In this document: positions 42,634-51,266 of the stretch, piece by piece | How the letters are laid out: every line of letters starts with the position of its first letter | Numbering within the stretch: the first letter of the stretch is position 1 | Assembly (NCBI GenBank): GCA_030748415.1 | Contig: JASMMA010000004.1 | Coordinates: 1-64,000 of the forward strand | Source of the DNA: Planctomycetota bacterium | Lineage (GTDB): Bacteria > Planctomycetota > UBA1135 | DNA: 64,000 nt | Reading direction: 5' to 3' | Notes under the pieces: generated by a model | Told to the model about the DNA's origin: nothing | The model's input: only the letters and a program-made list of their open reading frames with translations | The model's database searches: none | Translations under genes and position numbers: made by a program

Positions 42634-43829
42634 TCGTCCTCCGGCTCCATTTTTTCTGCAAGCACGCCCAAGTGGCGATCGCCTACTCGTGCAGCAAGGA
42701 GAACGAGCCGCTTGTCACCGAATTTTTTCTTGAGCATGCGTTGTTCAATCGCAAGTGGCCGTTCAGCAATACCCCGTTTGCGAATTTCTAAACTTCCGAC
42801 CTTATGCTCTCGCATGATGGGGCGCATTTTTCGGGGGTCTAAAGATTCCACAGCCAGAATGCGAAAGGTATCTAAGAAGGGGGAAAAAACAGGCTTCGCT
42901 CCAGTGAGATACCCAATCTCTGGATCGATAGTGAAGAGTTTGTGTTTGGCGGCAAAAGAGCCCAATAATCCGGCTTGAACAATTGCAGGGTTCGGGTCGT
43001 AAAAGAAACTATCAATCTCAGCAGTTTCCGCCTGGCTATCGAGTTCTCCTGTCCAAGACTCTTCTGCAGGCAAAGCAGTTGCGCGTCGGGCTTCCTTGCC
43101 CGCCAGTTTCCCGTACCAGAAAATGGTTTCTTTGGCCTCGCCCTTCAAAGATATGACTTCGATTTCATCAGGGGCGGGATAATGTTCGAGCAAAGTGTCA
43201 ATCGATACTGCAGGAGAGAGTTTGATGCCCGCTCCAGGTCGGCCTGTCAGGAGTTCAGTGACTTGTTCTGAATTGGGTGACCAATCTCCTGGACTCATGA
43301 TTCTTCGAGCGCCGCGACGGCGAGATGGGTCGAGCCAAATGAAACCGTCCCCGGGTGCCTCTTCGGTGCAGTCTGTTTCTTTGAAGTCAATTTTGTCCTG
43401 AACTCCATACACTGTTGCGTTAGCTTCAGCATAGTGAGTTGCGGAAGGTTCCTTGTCCCAGGCATGAACCTGGATTCCCAAGTTGGCAATTGCCATAGCA
43501 TCAGAACCAATTCCACAACAAGGGTCCCAAACTTCTTTAGCGCCGGCATCGGCAAATCGTTTGGCGCGCCAAGCAGCCACCGACTCAGATGAAGATTGTT
43601 GAAGCTGTTCTTTAGTAAAGAACATATCCAAGCCATGACGAAATTTGGTGAGGGCGCGTCGGCGATTTGCACGAAGTTCACCCAATGCTTCTGCGATTTT
43701 TTTGGGGAACATTCCGCGGAAGTTCTCTTGAATCGCGAGAGGATCTTCCCCCATGTTGCGGAACATGACCAAAGTTTCTCTGGCCTCTTCGGAGGTCAGG
43801 GCTTGGGCTGTTTTAATGTCAACTTTCAT
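42630..43829 (-). CDS. THUMP-like class I SAM methyltransferase
   Basis: The 399-residue protein has a Rossmann methyltransferase core with a SAM-binding motif VWDPCCGIGSDAMAIA (about 100-115) and a WLDPSRRRG motif (about 164-172), like the DPP/NPP catalytic motif of RNA/protein methyltransferases. A C-terminal THUMP-like region (SLEIRKRGIAERP, LKKKFGDKRLVLLAARVGD) follows. Substrate unknown. Its coupling to a peptide importer is unexplained. Confidence 0.8.
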   Translation of the reverse strand: MKVDIKTAQALTSEEARETLVMFRNMGEDPLAIQENFRGMFPKKIAEALGELRANRRRALTKFRHGLDMFFTKEQLQQSSSESVAAWRAKRFADAGAKEVWDPCCGIGSDAMAIANLGIQVHAWDKEPSATHYAEANATVYGVQDKIDFKETDCTEEAPGDGFIWLDPSRRRGARRIMSPGDWSPNSEQVTELLTGRPGAGIKLSPAVSIDTLLEHYPAPDEIEVISLKGEAKETIFWYGKLAGKEARRATALPAEESWTGELDSQAETAEIDSFFYDPNPAIVQAGLLGSFAAKHKLFTIDPEIGYLTGAKPVFSPFLDTFRILAVESLDPRKMRPIMREHKVGSLEIRKRGIAERPLAIEQRMLKKKFGDKRLVLLAARVGDRHLGVLAEKMEPEDE

Positions 43830-43913
43830 GGGGGGGGGAGTGGTAGGGAGTGCCTGTTTCTAGAATAGTGGTGGCAAAGGCCTGCGTTTCGGAATCTGTC
43901 TTGGTGTTCGCCT

Positions 43914-44645
43914 TTAAAAGGAAGTTCCGAGCGTGAATGCTTGGCGATAATCGGTTTGCTCGAAGCCAGGAGCAGGAGTCCCGTCCCATGAAATGGAGCT
44001 CGTGAATTGCAGAAACCAATCCCCTTCAAGAGCCCAACGGAGCCCGCATTCTGCGGTGGCGGAGGCATCTTCGGCCTGAGTCATGGACTGAAAATACTCA
44101 GCTTTACTCGTGAGGGTGAGCCCCTCCGAAATAGGGGAGTCCAGGCGAGCAGCGAGGCGGCTGGTCCATGCGGCCTCCGACAACGCCCCAACATTGTTTT
44201 CGCGCACCATTGAGGGCCCCCCCTCCAGGTTTAGAGTGGTTTGATCCCCATCCCACCGCCAGGTGTAGCCAAGCCCCAAACCAATGTCCGTTCGATGGGA
44301 TAGACCATTAGGCTCATCCGAACGGCCTGAACCCTTCCCGTAGCCATAGAAATCGTGCTTTTCATCAAAGAAACGGTGGTGCTCGGCAGACAAGTCCAAA
44401 AGCCGGGAAGTTGTACTTGGAACCCCCGTAGATTGGTCGGTTTGGCGCACTCCTGAGTAAAGAAGGCCCAGAATCCACCGATAGGCCTCCTTTTCGAGCT
44501 TGGCTTCCCCGTGAATCGTTGAGGTTGATGAGGAATTATTCCCGCTCAAAAGGACCATTCCTGCATCTACGGTGCCGTGCCACTCAGGTTCTTGTGGAGC
44601 AGCAGAAAGGAGGGCAAAAGTAGTGATTGACAACGCGCAGAACAT
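43914..44645 (-). CDS. DUF481 outer-membrane protein
   Basis: The 243-residue protein has a short signal peptide and repeated amphipathic beta strands with alternating acidic and aromatic residues. It starts GTVDAGMVLLSGNNSSSTST and ends AFTLGTSF, a typical barrel-end signature. DUF481 proteins include salt-induced outer-membrane proteins (YdiY). It diverges from the HD-GYP gene with about 73 bp between starts. Confidence 0.8.
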   Translation of the reverse strand: MFCALSITTFALLSAAPQEPEWHGTVDAGMVLLSGNNSSSTSTIHGEAKLEKEAYRWILGLLYSGVRQTDQSTGVPSTTSRLLDLSAEHHRFFDEKHDFYGYGKGSGRSDEPNGLSHRTDIGLGLGYTWRWDGDQTTLNLEGGPSMVRENNVGALSEAAWTSRLAARLDSPISEGLTLTSKAEYFQSMTQAEDASATAECGLRWALEGDWFLQFTSSISWDGTPAPGFEQTDYRQAFTLGTSF

Positions 44646-44718
44646 CTTGTCTGGTAAGAATTTATGGAGTGTGCTGGGTGACTAAAGGCGGGGGCGCCAT
44701 TTAGACGATAGCAGTGTA

Positions 44719-46095
44719 GTGAGTTCTGCCTTTCAAAAACGCCGTCCTTCCTCCAGAGCTCGGGCCTCGAGGCCCGGATTGTTCGCCTCAACCCCATTCC
44801 GTGGGGCTTTGGCGACATCCTTTTTGGTGGGTATGGCAGTTTGGTGGAGCGGCGAATGGCTTGGTTTCCAGGATTCGGCAGAGCGAGCGGAAAAACAGGG
44901 TGCCATAGTCCTTCATGCAACTTTGCTTCAAGCCGAGTCTTTCGAAAAAGCAAAGAGCAAACCTTCTGAGTTAGAAAAGAACCTCGCCAAGCTGGGAAAC
45001 TCAGTTCAAGCCGATTTCGCCCTTTTCTTTGATTCCCAAGGTGAATTATCATCCCGCTGGGGAACATCAGAAGTTGACCCCGCTTTAGAAACCCCCCGCG
45101 CCCTTAGTTCCAGTATTTGGATGGGCACATTTGCGGGTGAGCGATGTTTCGAAGTACGGGTTCCTTTGGAAACCCGGGCGAATCCTCTGGGTGAAATCAG
45201 AATCCGCAAGTCGCTACCCAATCCCGCCTGGATGAGTTCTCTTAGAGAATCAACAATCATTTCCGCCATCCTTGCATTTTTGATTTCTTGGGTGGTCCTG
45301 GGTAGGAACTTACGCGCCTGGCGCTCCATAACTCACTCCTTAGAAAGGGCCAGCCGAGAAGATTTTTGCCACCGCGCATCCGTTGAGGGGGGAGCTGAAA
45401 TGCAGTCCCTTGCACGGGCCACGAATCAAACTTTAGATTCACTCATGAACGCCTCAGTAAGGGTGCAAAAAGTATATGTAGAAACGGCCCTCGCTTTGGC
45501 GCGAACTGTGGAAGCAAAGGACAAGTACACAAGTGGTCATAGCCATCGCGTTGCAAAGTACTGCGTAGAAATGGGCGAATGGCTGAACTTTGACCCTGAG
45601 CGCCTTGAAACCTTGCGTTTAGGTGCATTGCTCCATGACATTGGTAAGGTCGCTGTGCCTGATGCAGTTCTTTGCAAACAGGGCACCCTGGACGACGATG
45701 AGTTTGCAGAAATGCGAAAGCATCCCAATGCTGGTGATCGTATTTTATCGGCGATTCCTGGTTTGCGAGACGTTTCTGACATCGCACGAAGTCATCACGA
45801 ACGATGGGATGGTAAGGGATACCCCCTGGGGGTCTCCGGAGATTCGATTCCTCTTGAGGGCCGAATCTGCTGCATTGCCGATGCCTTCGATGCCTTGACC
45901 ACAAAGCGCTCTTACAAGCCAGCTTTCCCTACCGAGAAAGCTTTGGAAATCATTGCTAAGGATGCGGGCACTCATTTTGACCCCGAATTGGCACGAGTTT
46001 TTGTTGCTATTAAGAGAAGCCAACAAAGCAAGGCGCCGAACAAGGTGACAGAATTGGCTCCTGAATCCAGCGCGCATTCCAAACCGACTCCTTAA
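44719..46095 (+). CDS. Membrane-bound HD-GYP phosphodiesterase with HAMP-like region
   Basis: The 458-residue protein has a first helix at about 29-48, a periplasmic sensor region, a second helix at about 177-196 (AILAFLISWVVLG), a HAMP-like linker and a C-terminal HD-GYP domain. The domain carries HDIGKVAVPD and HHERWDGKGYP, with the GYP of c-di-GMP phosphodiesterases. It probably hydrolyses cyclic-di-GMP in response to an envelope signal. The start is GTG 44719. Confidence 0.88.
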   Translation: MSSAFQKRRPSSRARASRPGLFASTPFRGALATSFLVGMAVWWSGEWLGFQDSAERAEKQGAIVLHATLLQAESFEKAKSKPSELEKNLAKLGNSVQADFALFFDSQGELSSRWGTSEVDPALETPRALSSSIWMGTFAGERCFEVRVPLETRANPLGEIRIRKSLPNPAWMSSLRESTIISAILAFLISWVVLGRNLRAWRSITHSLERASREDFCHRASVEGGAEMQSLARATNQTLDSLMNASVRVQKVYVETALALARTVEAKDKYTSGHSHRVAKYCVEMGEWLNFDPERLETLRLGALLHDIGKVAVPDAVLCKQGTLDDDEFAEMRKHPNAGDRILSAIPGLRDVSDIARSHHERWDGKGYPLGVSGDSIPLEGRICCIADAFDALTTKRSYKPAFPTEKALEIIAKDAGTHFDPELARVFVAIKRSQQSKAPNKVTELAPESSAHSKPTP

Positions 46096-46120
46096 GCTTA
46101 GGCGACGGTATTCTGGGGGA

Positions 46121-47464
46121 ATGTTTGCCAATCACCGCTGCGCGTTTCTGAAGCACATGGAAGAGGGCGATTTAGCTTTGTTTCCAGGCGCCTCTTTTGC
46201 CACCCGAAATCACGATGTGGAATACCCCTTTCGCCAACAAGCGGACTACTGGTACTTAACCGGGCATGGTGAGGCGGATGGAATTCTCCTTCTTTCAAAA
46301 GGCATCGAAGGCCTCCCAGAAGAGGGTCTTTTTGTTTTACCCAAAGACTCGGAAAAGGAAACATGGACCGGTGTTCGTTTGGGGCCTGAAGGGGCGAAGG
46401 AAACTCTTGGATTTCAAGAGGCTTGGAATCTTGAAGAGGCGGAAAAACTAATTCCTGAAGCGGTTCAAAAGGCTAAACGGGTTTGGTACCGCATTGGAGA
46501 TCACTCTGGTTTAGATAAACAAATTGTGGGTGCGGTTTCCTCTTCGAGAATGAAAGCCCGCTTGGGGATTCACCCCCCCGAAGCACTTGTTGAGCCGACT
46601 CATGTTCTTCACGAAATGCGCCTCTTTAAAACGGAAGAGGAACTTTCGTTCATGCGCTTGGCTTCGGCAGTTTCCGCTGAAGGTCACATGTTGGCGATGG
46701 CTCAATCCACCCCTGGGATGGGGGAATGGGAGTTGCAAGCTCTTTTGGATTACACTTTCCGCAGAAATGGGGGTGATGGATGGTCCTACCCCGCCATCGT
46801 TGCCGGAGGGGCGAATGCGTGTATTTTGCACTACAACACCAATCATCAAACTTTGCGGGATGGCGATTTGGTTTTGATTGATGCCGGCGCAGAGTTCTCT
46901 TGCTACGCGGCAGATATCACACGGACCTTTCCCGTGAACGGAACTTTTACTCCAGATCAGAAGTCTGTTTATCAAGCAGTATTGGATGCGGAGATGTCTT
47001 CTATTGAATCCTGCAAACCAGGAAACTCTTTCAACGATGTGCATATGGCCTCTGTTCGCTCCTTGAGTGGTTCCTTGGTTGAGTTTGGAGTTCTTAAGGA
47101 ATCTGTGGACGAAATCGTCGAGAAAGAACTTTATAAACCCTGGTATCTTCATAACACTTCTCATTGGATTGGCTTGGATGTCCATGATGCGGGCCGTTAC
47201 AAAGCTGATGGCGAGTTTAGAAACCTAGAAGCAGGGATGTGCCTGACTGTTGAGCCTGGCCTCTACTTCTCCGAAAATGATGACCGTGTCCCCAAACCTT
47301 TGAGGGGAATTGGCATTCGTATTGAAGATGACATTTTGATTACTCCAGGCGGACATGAGAATTTAACTTTAGCCGCCCCAAAGACCATTGAGGACGTTGA
47401 AGCGGCATGTTCGGCCGAGCGAGTCATGCCTCCGGTGCTGGATACGGAACTCCTTGCCAAGTGA
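46121..47464 (+). CDS. pepP: Xaa-Pro aminopeptidase (aminopeptidase P, M24B)
   Basis: The 447-residue M24B peptidase removes N-terminal residues before proline. The N-terminal segment (PFRQQADYWYLTG) is the PepP type. Metal ligands lie in LIDAGAEFSCYAADITRTFP (Asp pair), the WYLHNTSHWIGLDVHD region (His), MCLTVEPGLYF (Glu) and GIGIRIEDD (Glu). The stop overlaps the next ABC ATPase start as GTGA. Confidence 0.93.
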   Translation: MFANHRCAFLKHMEEGDLALFPGASFATRNHDVEYPFRQQADYWYLTGHGEADGILLLSKGIEGLPEEGLFVLPKDSEKETWTGVRLGPEGAKETLGFQEAWNLEEAEKLIPEAVQKAKRVWYRIGDHSGLDKQIVGAVSSSRMKARLGIHPPEALVEPTHVLHEMRLFKTEEELSFMRLASAVSAEGHMLAMAQSTPGMGEWELQALLDYTFRRNGGDGWSYPAIVAGGANACILHYNTNHQTLRDGDLVLIDAGAEFSCYAADITRTFPVNGTFTPDQKSVYQAVLDAEMSSIESCKPGNSFNDVHMASVRSLSGSLVEFGVLKESVDEIVEKELYKPWYLHNTSHWIGLDVHDAGRYKADGEFRNLEAGMCLTVEPGLYFSENDDRVPKPLRGIGIRIEDDILITPGGHENLTLAAPKTIEDVEAACSAERVMPPVLDTELLAK

Positions 47465-48390
47465 CTGACGCCCTAATCCTGGATTCAGTCAGCAAACGCT
47501 ACGGCGATTTCCAAGCCGTAGATTCGCTATCCCTGCGTGTTCCCAAGGGTTCGGTTTATGGGTTTCTTGGCCCGAACGGTGCCGGAAAAACGACCACTCT
47601 CCGAATGATTCTGGAAATCATTCGGCCCACCTCAGGAACCATTTCCATTTTGGGGGCACCTTCTGCTCTGCAGGTGCGAGACCGCATTGGCTATTTACCA
47701 GAAGAGAAAGGCCTCTATAAAAAGATGAAAGCTTGGGCCACCGTTGCCTATTTTGCTTCCTTGAAGGGAATGGAGCGCAAAGCAGCAAAAAAATGCGCTT
47801 ATGAATTGCTAGAGCAATATGGACTCGGTGATTTTGCGGAGTCAAAAACCGAGGCATTGTCAAAAGGTATGCAGCAAAAAGTGCAAGTGCTTGCATCGAT
47901 TGCACACAAACCAGAATTTGTCATTTTGGACGAACCCTTTTCAGGTTTAGATCCTGTCAACCAAGAGGTGATGGAGGAGGTCATTCGAGATATGAGTGCT
48001 GCGGGATCCACCGTTCTTTTCTCCACCCATGTGATGTCTCATGCAGAACGGATTTGTGACCGTTTCGTTCTAATAGCCAAGGGTGCATCGTTGTTCGATG
48101 GCACTGTGCAGGAGGCCAAATCCCTGATGCCCCGTAGAGTTCTTTTGGAATCAAATGAAGATCTGAGCACTCTTGAGGAGTTGCCCTTTGTGGAATCAGT
48201 GCAACGGAATCCCGACATGCCCACCCTCCAAGAGTATCGACTGAAATCTAATGCCGACCCCCACCATCTTTTGGAAGCGGCTTACGAGAAGGGGATTCGC
48301 CTGACGCGCTTTGACCGATCTGACCCAAGCTTGCACGATATCTTTGTTCACATGGTTGGCCCCGAAGCCAGAGAGGCCGAAGCAAGATGA
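47461..48390 (+). CDS. NatA-like ABC-2 exporter ATPase
   Basis: The 309-residue ATPase has Walker A GPNGAGKTTT, Q-loop GYLPEEKGLYKKM, signature LSKGMQQKVQ and Walker B FVILDEPFSGLDP, plus a C-terminal DUF4162-like domain. GTG 47461 is favoured: it overlaps the pepP stop by 4 bp, while the upstream frame is inside pepP. It pairs with the permease downstream. Confidence 0.9.
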   Translation: MTDALILDSVSKRYGDFQAVDSLSLRVPKGSVYGFLGPNGAGKTTTLRMILEIIRPTSGTISILGAPSALQVRDRIGYLPEEKGLYKKMKAWATVAYFASLKGMERKAAKKCAYELLEQYGLGDFAESKTEALSKGMQQKVQVLASIAHKPEFVILDEPFSGLDPVNQEVMEEVIRDMSAAGSTVLFSTHVMSHAERICDRFVLIAKGASLFDGTVQEAKSLMPRRVLLESNEDLSTLEELPFVESVQRNPDMPTLQEYRLKSNADPHHLLEAAYEKGIRLTRFDRSDPSLHDIFVHMVGPEAREAEAR

Positions 48391-49970
48391 AATATGCCTA
48401 CCTCATCGCTGTCCGAGAATATCTCGAAAATGTAAAGACTAAGGGCTTCTGGATTGGAATCCTCCTTTTTCCAGTTATCCTTTTGGCGAGCATAAAAATA
48501 ACTCGCTTCCTCGAGGAGGAAGCTACTCCCACCCGTAACTTTGTTCTTGCCGACTTGTCTGGAGAACTCGAAGAGGTCATTGAGGCTGGGCTGAATCGCT
48601 CTCACCAGTGGCGAATTTTTGAAGCCGCCTCTGGGTATGTCACAAAACATACCCGAAAGGAATTTTCCAGGAAACAGGTCGAGGAAATAGACCTTGAGAA
48701 GATACCCGCATCGGTGGTGGATGCTATGACCACGATGCGTCAAGAAGAAGATGCGCGTTTTGGTGCATTCCTCAACTCTGGTGGGGCGGACATTTGGATT
48801 GAAATGATGGCAGGAAGTGGGATGCTAAATGACGACCGTCCCGATTTTGAACCGCCCCGCCCGAGGTTTGCTCGCATTGAAAACCCCGAGTGGTTGGATT
48901 TAAACCTTCCGACTGCAGAGTTGCGCGCTCTGTTGAAATCCAAACTTGACGAGGCTCATCCGTCTGAAGACGATGGCCTTTTCGCCGCCGTCATGATTCC
49001 AGAAGGGATTTTGGATGCCCCCAAACCCGGTCTCCTTCAAGTCTTGGGGGTTGGGCCTCAGGAGGTGGAGTATTGGTCCATCAACCAAGCAGATTTTGAC
49101 CTGCGCGATAGCATCCGCCGCTCTCTAGATAAAGAGCTGCACCGCAGGATGTATGCAACTGCAGGCCTTGATGAAAAGAAAGTGAAGGAGATTCAGTCAG
49201 AAAGAGTTCCTGTGAAATCCATGGACCCCAGCAAAGAAGCTGGCGAAGAAGAGGTTTCTCTTGCTGACACAATTAGACAGTATGTCCCCATCGGTTTTGT
49301 TTACCTGCTTTGGATTTCTTTGATGTCTGTGGTGCAAATGTTGCTGAACAACACCGTTGAAGAAAAGTCCAATCGTATCGTTGAGGTTCTCCTGTCCTCC
49401 GTTACGGCTGGCGAACTCATGGCTGGAAAGTTGTTTGGGATTGCTTGGGTCGGTTTCACCATGTTGTTTGCCTGGATTGCCGCCCTTTTGGGAATCCTCC
49501 ATTGGCACGCCGGCCCTGAAGCCGAGTTTGTTACAAAGTTATTAGAAATTATCGAGGGTTCAGGTCTGTTGTGGATTTTCCTTGGATACTTTTTAATGGC
49601 ATACCTTCTTTACGCGGGCATTTTTCTGGCTATTGGAAGCGTTTGTAGCACAATCAAGGACGCACAAAATTTTATGGGCCCTGTCATGATTATCATGATG
49701 GTTCCCTTATTAACCATGATGTTTATCCCTAAAGACCCTCATGGAACACTGGCGACTGTTCTTTCCTGGATTCCTCTCTACACACCTTTTGTCATGATGA
49801 ATCGCGCTGCTGCAAATCCGCCCATGTTCGATATTGTTGGGACGACTATTTTGGGATTCGTTTCTGTTGTGGTTGTAATTTGGCTTGCAGGAAAAGTTTT
49901 CAAAACAGCAATCTTGCGCACAGGCCAAGCGCCACGGCTCATCGAACTTTGGCGCTGGTTGAAAGGCTAG
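48387..49970 (+). CDS. NatB-like ABC-2 exporter permease
   Basis: The 527-residue permease starts MKYAYLIAVREYLENVKTKG, has a large periplasmic region (about 45-290), and then about six helices with NNTVEEKSNRIVEVLLSSV, typical of NatB/ABC-2 family 3. It is coupled to the ATPase by an ATGA overlap. Known homologues export Na+ or other toxic solutes; the substrate here is unknown. The stop overlaps the convergent DUF309 stop by 4 bp. Confidence 0.88.
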   Translation: MKYAYLIAVREYLENVKTKGFWIGILLFPVILLASIKITRFLEEEATPTRNFVLADLSGELEEVIEAGLNRSHQWRIFEAASGYVTKHTRKEFSRKQVEEIDLEKIPASVVDAMTTMRQEEDARFGAFLNSGGADIWIEMMAGSGMLNDDRPDFEPPRPRFARIENPEWLDLNLPTAELRALLKSKLDEAHPSEDDGLFAAVMIPEGILDAPKPGLLQVLGVGPQEVEYWSINQADFDLRDSIRRSLDKELHRRMYATAGLDEKKVKEIQSERVPVKSMDPSKEAGEEEVSLADTIRQYVPIGFVYLLWISLMSVVQMLLNNTVEEKSNRIVEVLLSSVTAGELMAGKLFGIAWVGFTMLFAWIAALLGILHWHAGPEAEFVTKLLEIIEGSGLLWIFLGYFLMAYLLYAGIFLAIGSVCSTIKDAQNFMGPVMIIMMVPLLTMMFIPKDPHGTLATVLSWIPLYTPFVMMNRAAANPPMFDIVGTTILGFVSVVVVIWLAGKVFKTAILRTGQAPRLIELWRWLKG

Positions 49971-50329
49971 GTCAAGATTTTCGGTGGTGGTGTTTCGGGG
50001 AACGGGATCACTGATACTCCATCCCAGTCTTGAAGAGGGTCGCAGAAACGAACGAGTTCTTCAATGAGAACAGAAACCGGAACGCCCAGATGGTCTGGGG
50101 AGAAAGCGGTCAACAAGGCGATTCCTCGTTGAGTAAGCTTGTATGCACCGCTCGGATTGTGGTTCTCCCAGTGGTATAAACCAACGGCGATTTGAATGAG
50201 GCCCTTGTAAAAGTTGCGTCCACTTCCACCCATCCTTGTCCATGGCTCTTCCCATGCCTCATGGGCGTCGTACCATTCTCCGCGGTTGAAATGTTGAATA
50301 CCTGCCAGAAGATCTGGGGGCGTTTCCAT
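49967..50329 (-). CDS. DUF309 family protein
   Basis: The 120-residue protein has the DUF309 helical signature FNRGEWYDAHEAWEEPW and FYKGLIQIAVGLYHW. Its function is not known. The family is widely conserved in bacteria with His/Glu residues that suggest metal binding. It lies downstream of the HEAT-repeat gene on the same strand. Confidence 0.88.
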   Translation of the reverse strand: METPPDLLAGIQHFNRGEWYDAHEAWEEPWTRMGGSGRNFYKGLIQIAVGLYHWENHNPSGAYKLTQRGIALLTAFSPDHLGVPVSVLIEELVRFCDPLQDWDGVSVIPFPETPPPKILT

Positions 50330-50335
50330 GAATGC

Positions 50336-51145
50336 TCAGCCCTCTTCTTTTTCTTTCTTTTTCTCTTGAGCCTTTTTGCGCATTTCTTCTTTTTCTTGAG
50401 GAGTGGCCCATAGTGTTTGCCACTGACGCTGGGCACCTCTTTTCTCAAGTGGCCATTCCTCTTCACTTATTTCTAGCGACTTTTTGACATCGTTCCACCA
50501 TTGAATCCAATCAGTAGTGTTTTTTCCCTTATCTTCGCCTGTGAGAACAGCCATGGCGGTGCGGAACTCGTTCATCTGCCCCATGCTATGCCCACGCTTT
50601 CCTCCGCGAGACTTTAAGAGCCCCATGAGAGCTTCACATGAGTCAATGTGTCGGATATGACCCAATGAAAGAAGGCGAGCGCGAATAATTTTTGAATTTT
50701 TTGCCCCGGAGTAAAGTCCACTCGCAAGAATGTCAATCGCCTTTTTGTCTCCATGCTGACCTAAGGCATAGTAATACTCTTCAGCGAGTTCTTCGACATC
50801 AATAATTTTTTTGTTCTTTTTCTGCTTCGTAAGTTCCTTCAAAGCAGTTGAGTCGGTGTTAAATCGAAGAGCGGTCAATGCAGCCAACTGCACTGTTTGG
50901 TCTTTGGATTTTAGAGCTTTGGCAACTTCCTTGACAACGCCCTTGTCAGGAATCATCCCCAAGTTTTCCAAGAGAGCGGCTTGGGCAGCGTAGTCTTTTC
51001 CACCAAGCCCCTCTTTTAGTAGGGCAATTGCCTCCTTGGGCGAAATATTATCAACCTCAGTTTGTTCAACTTCTGGTTCAGGGCCAGGCTCTGGGGGGTC
51101 TTGAGGAAGAAGGCAGAAAGAAGCGAGGAGGAGGGTGTTAAGCAT
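50336..51145 (-). CDS. Secreted HEAT-repeat protein
   Basis: The 269-residue protein has a short signal peptide and several helical HEAT-type repeats (about LKSKDQTVQLAALTALRF). The C-terminal tail is very rich in Lys and Glu. A protein-binding scaffold is likely; the partner is unknown. A second HEAT-like protein is encoded at 54275-55360. Confidence 0.7.
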   Translation of the reverse strand: MLNTLLLASFCLLPQDPPEPGPEPEVEQTEVDNISPKEAIALLKEGLGGKDYAAQAALLENLGMIPDKGVVKEVAKALKSKDQTVQLAALTALRFNTDSTALKELTKQKKNKKIIDVEELAEEYYYALGQHGDKKAIDILASGLYSGAKNSKIIRARLLSLGHIRHIDSCEALMGLLKSRGGKRGHSMGQMNEFRTAMAVLTGEDKGKNTTDWIQWWNDVKKSLEISEEEWPLEKRGAQRQWQTLWATPQEKEEMRKKAQEKKKEKEEG

Positions 51146-51266
51146 GGCGATTCAATGGTAATGGGGTTTCTGTGGAAATGCGAAACCCCACGGACTTTTG
51201 AGAACCCCAAAGATGAGGCCAAGTTCTGCGGACACCGGGCCCCTAATTAGGTCAGTGCAAATGCCG

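Noticed and set aside
46511-47185. 224-codon minus-strand frame inside aminopeptidase P
   Set aside because: The plus strand carries all M24B metal-ligand motifs, so this is a shadow frame.
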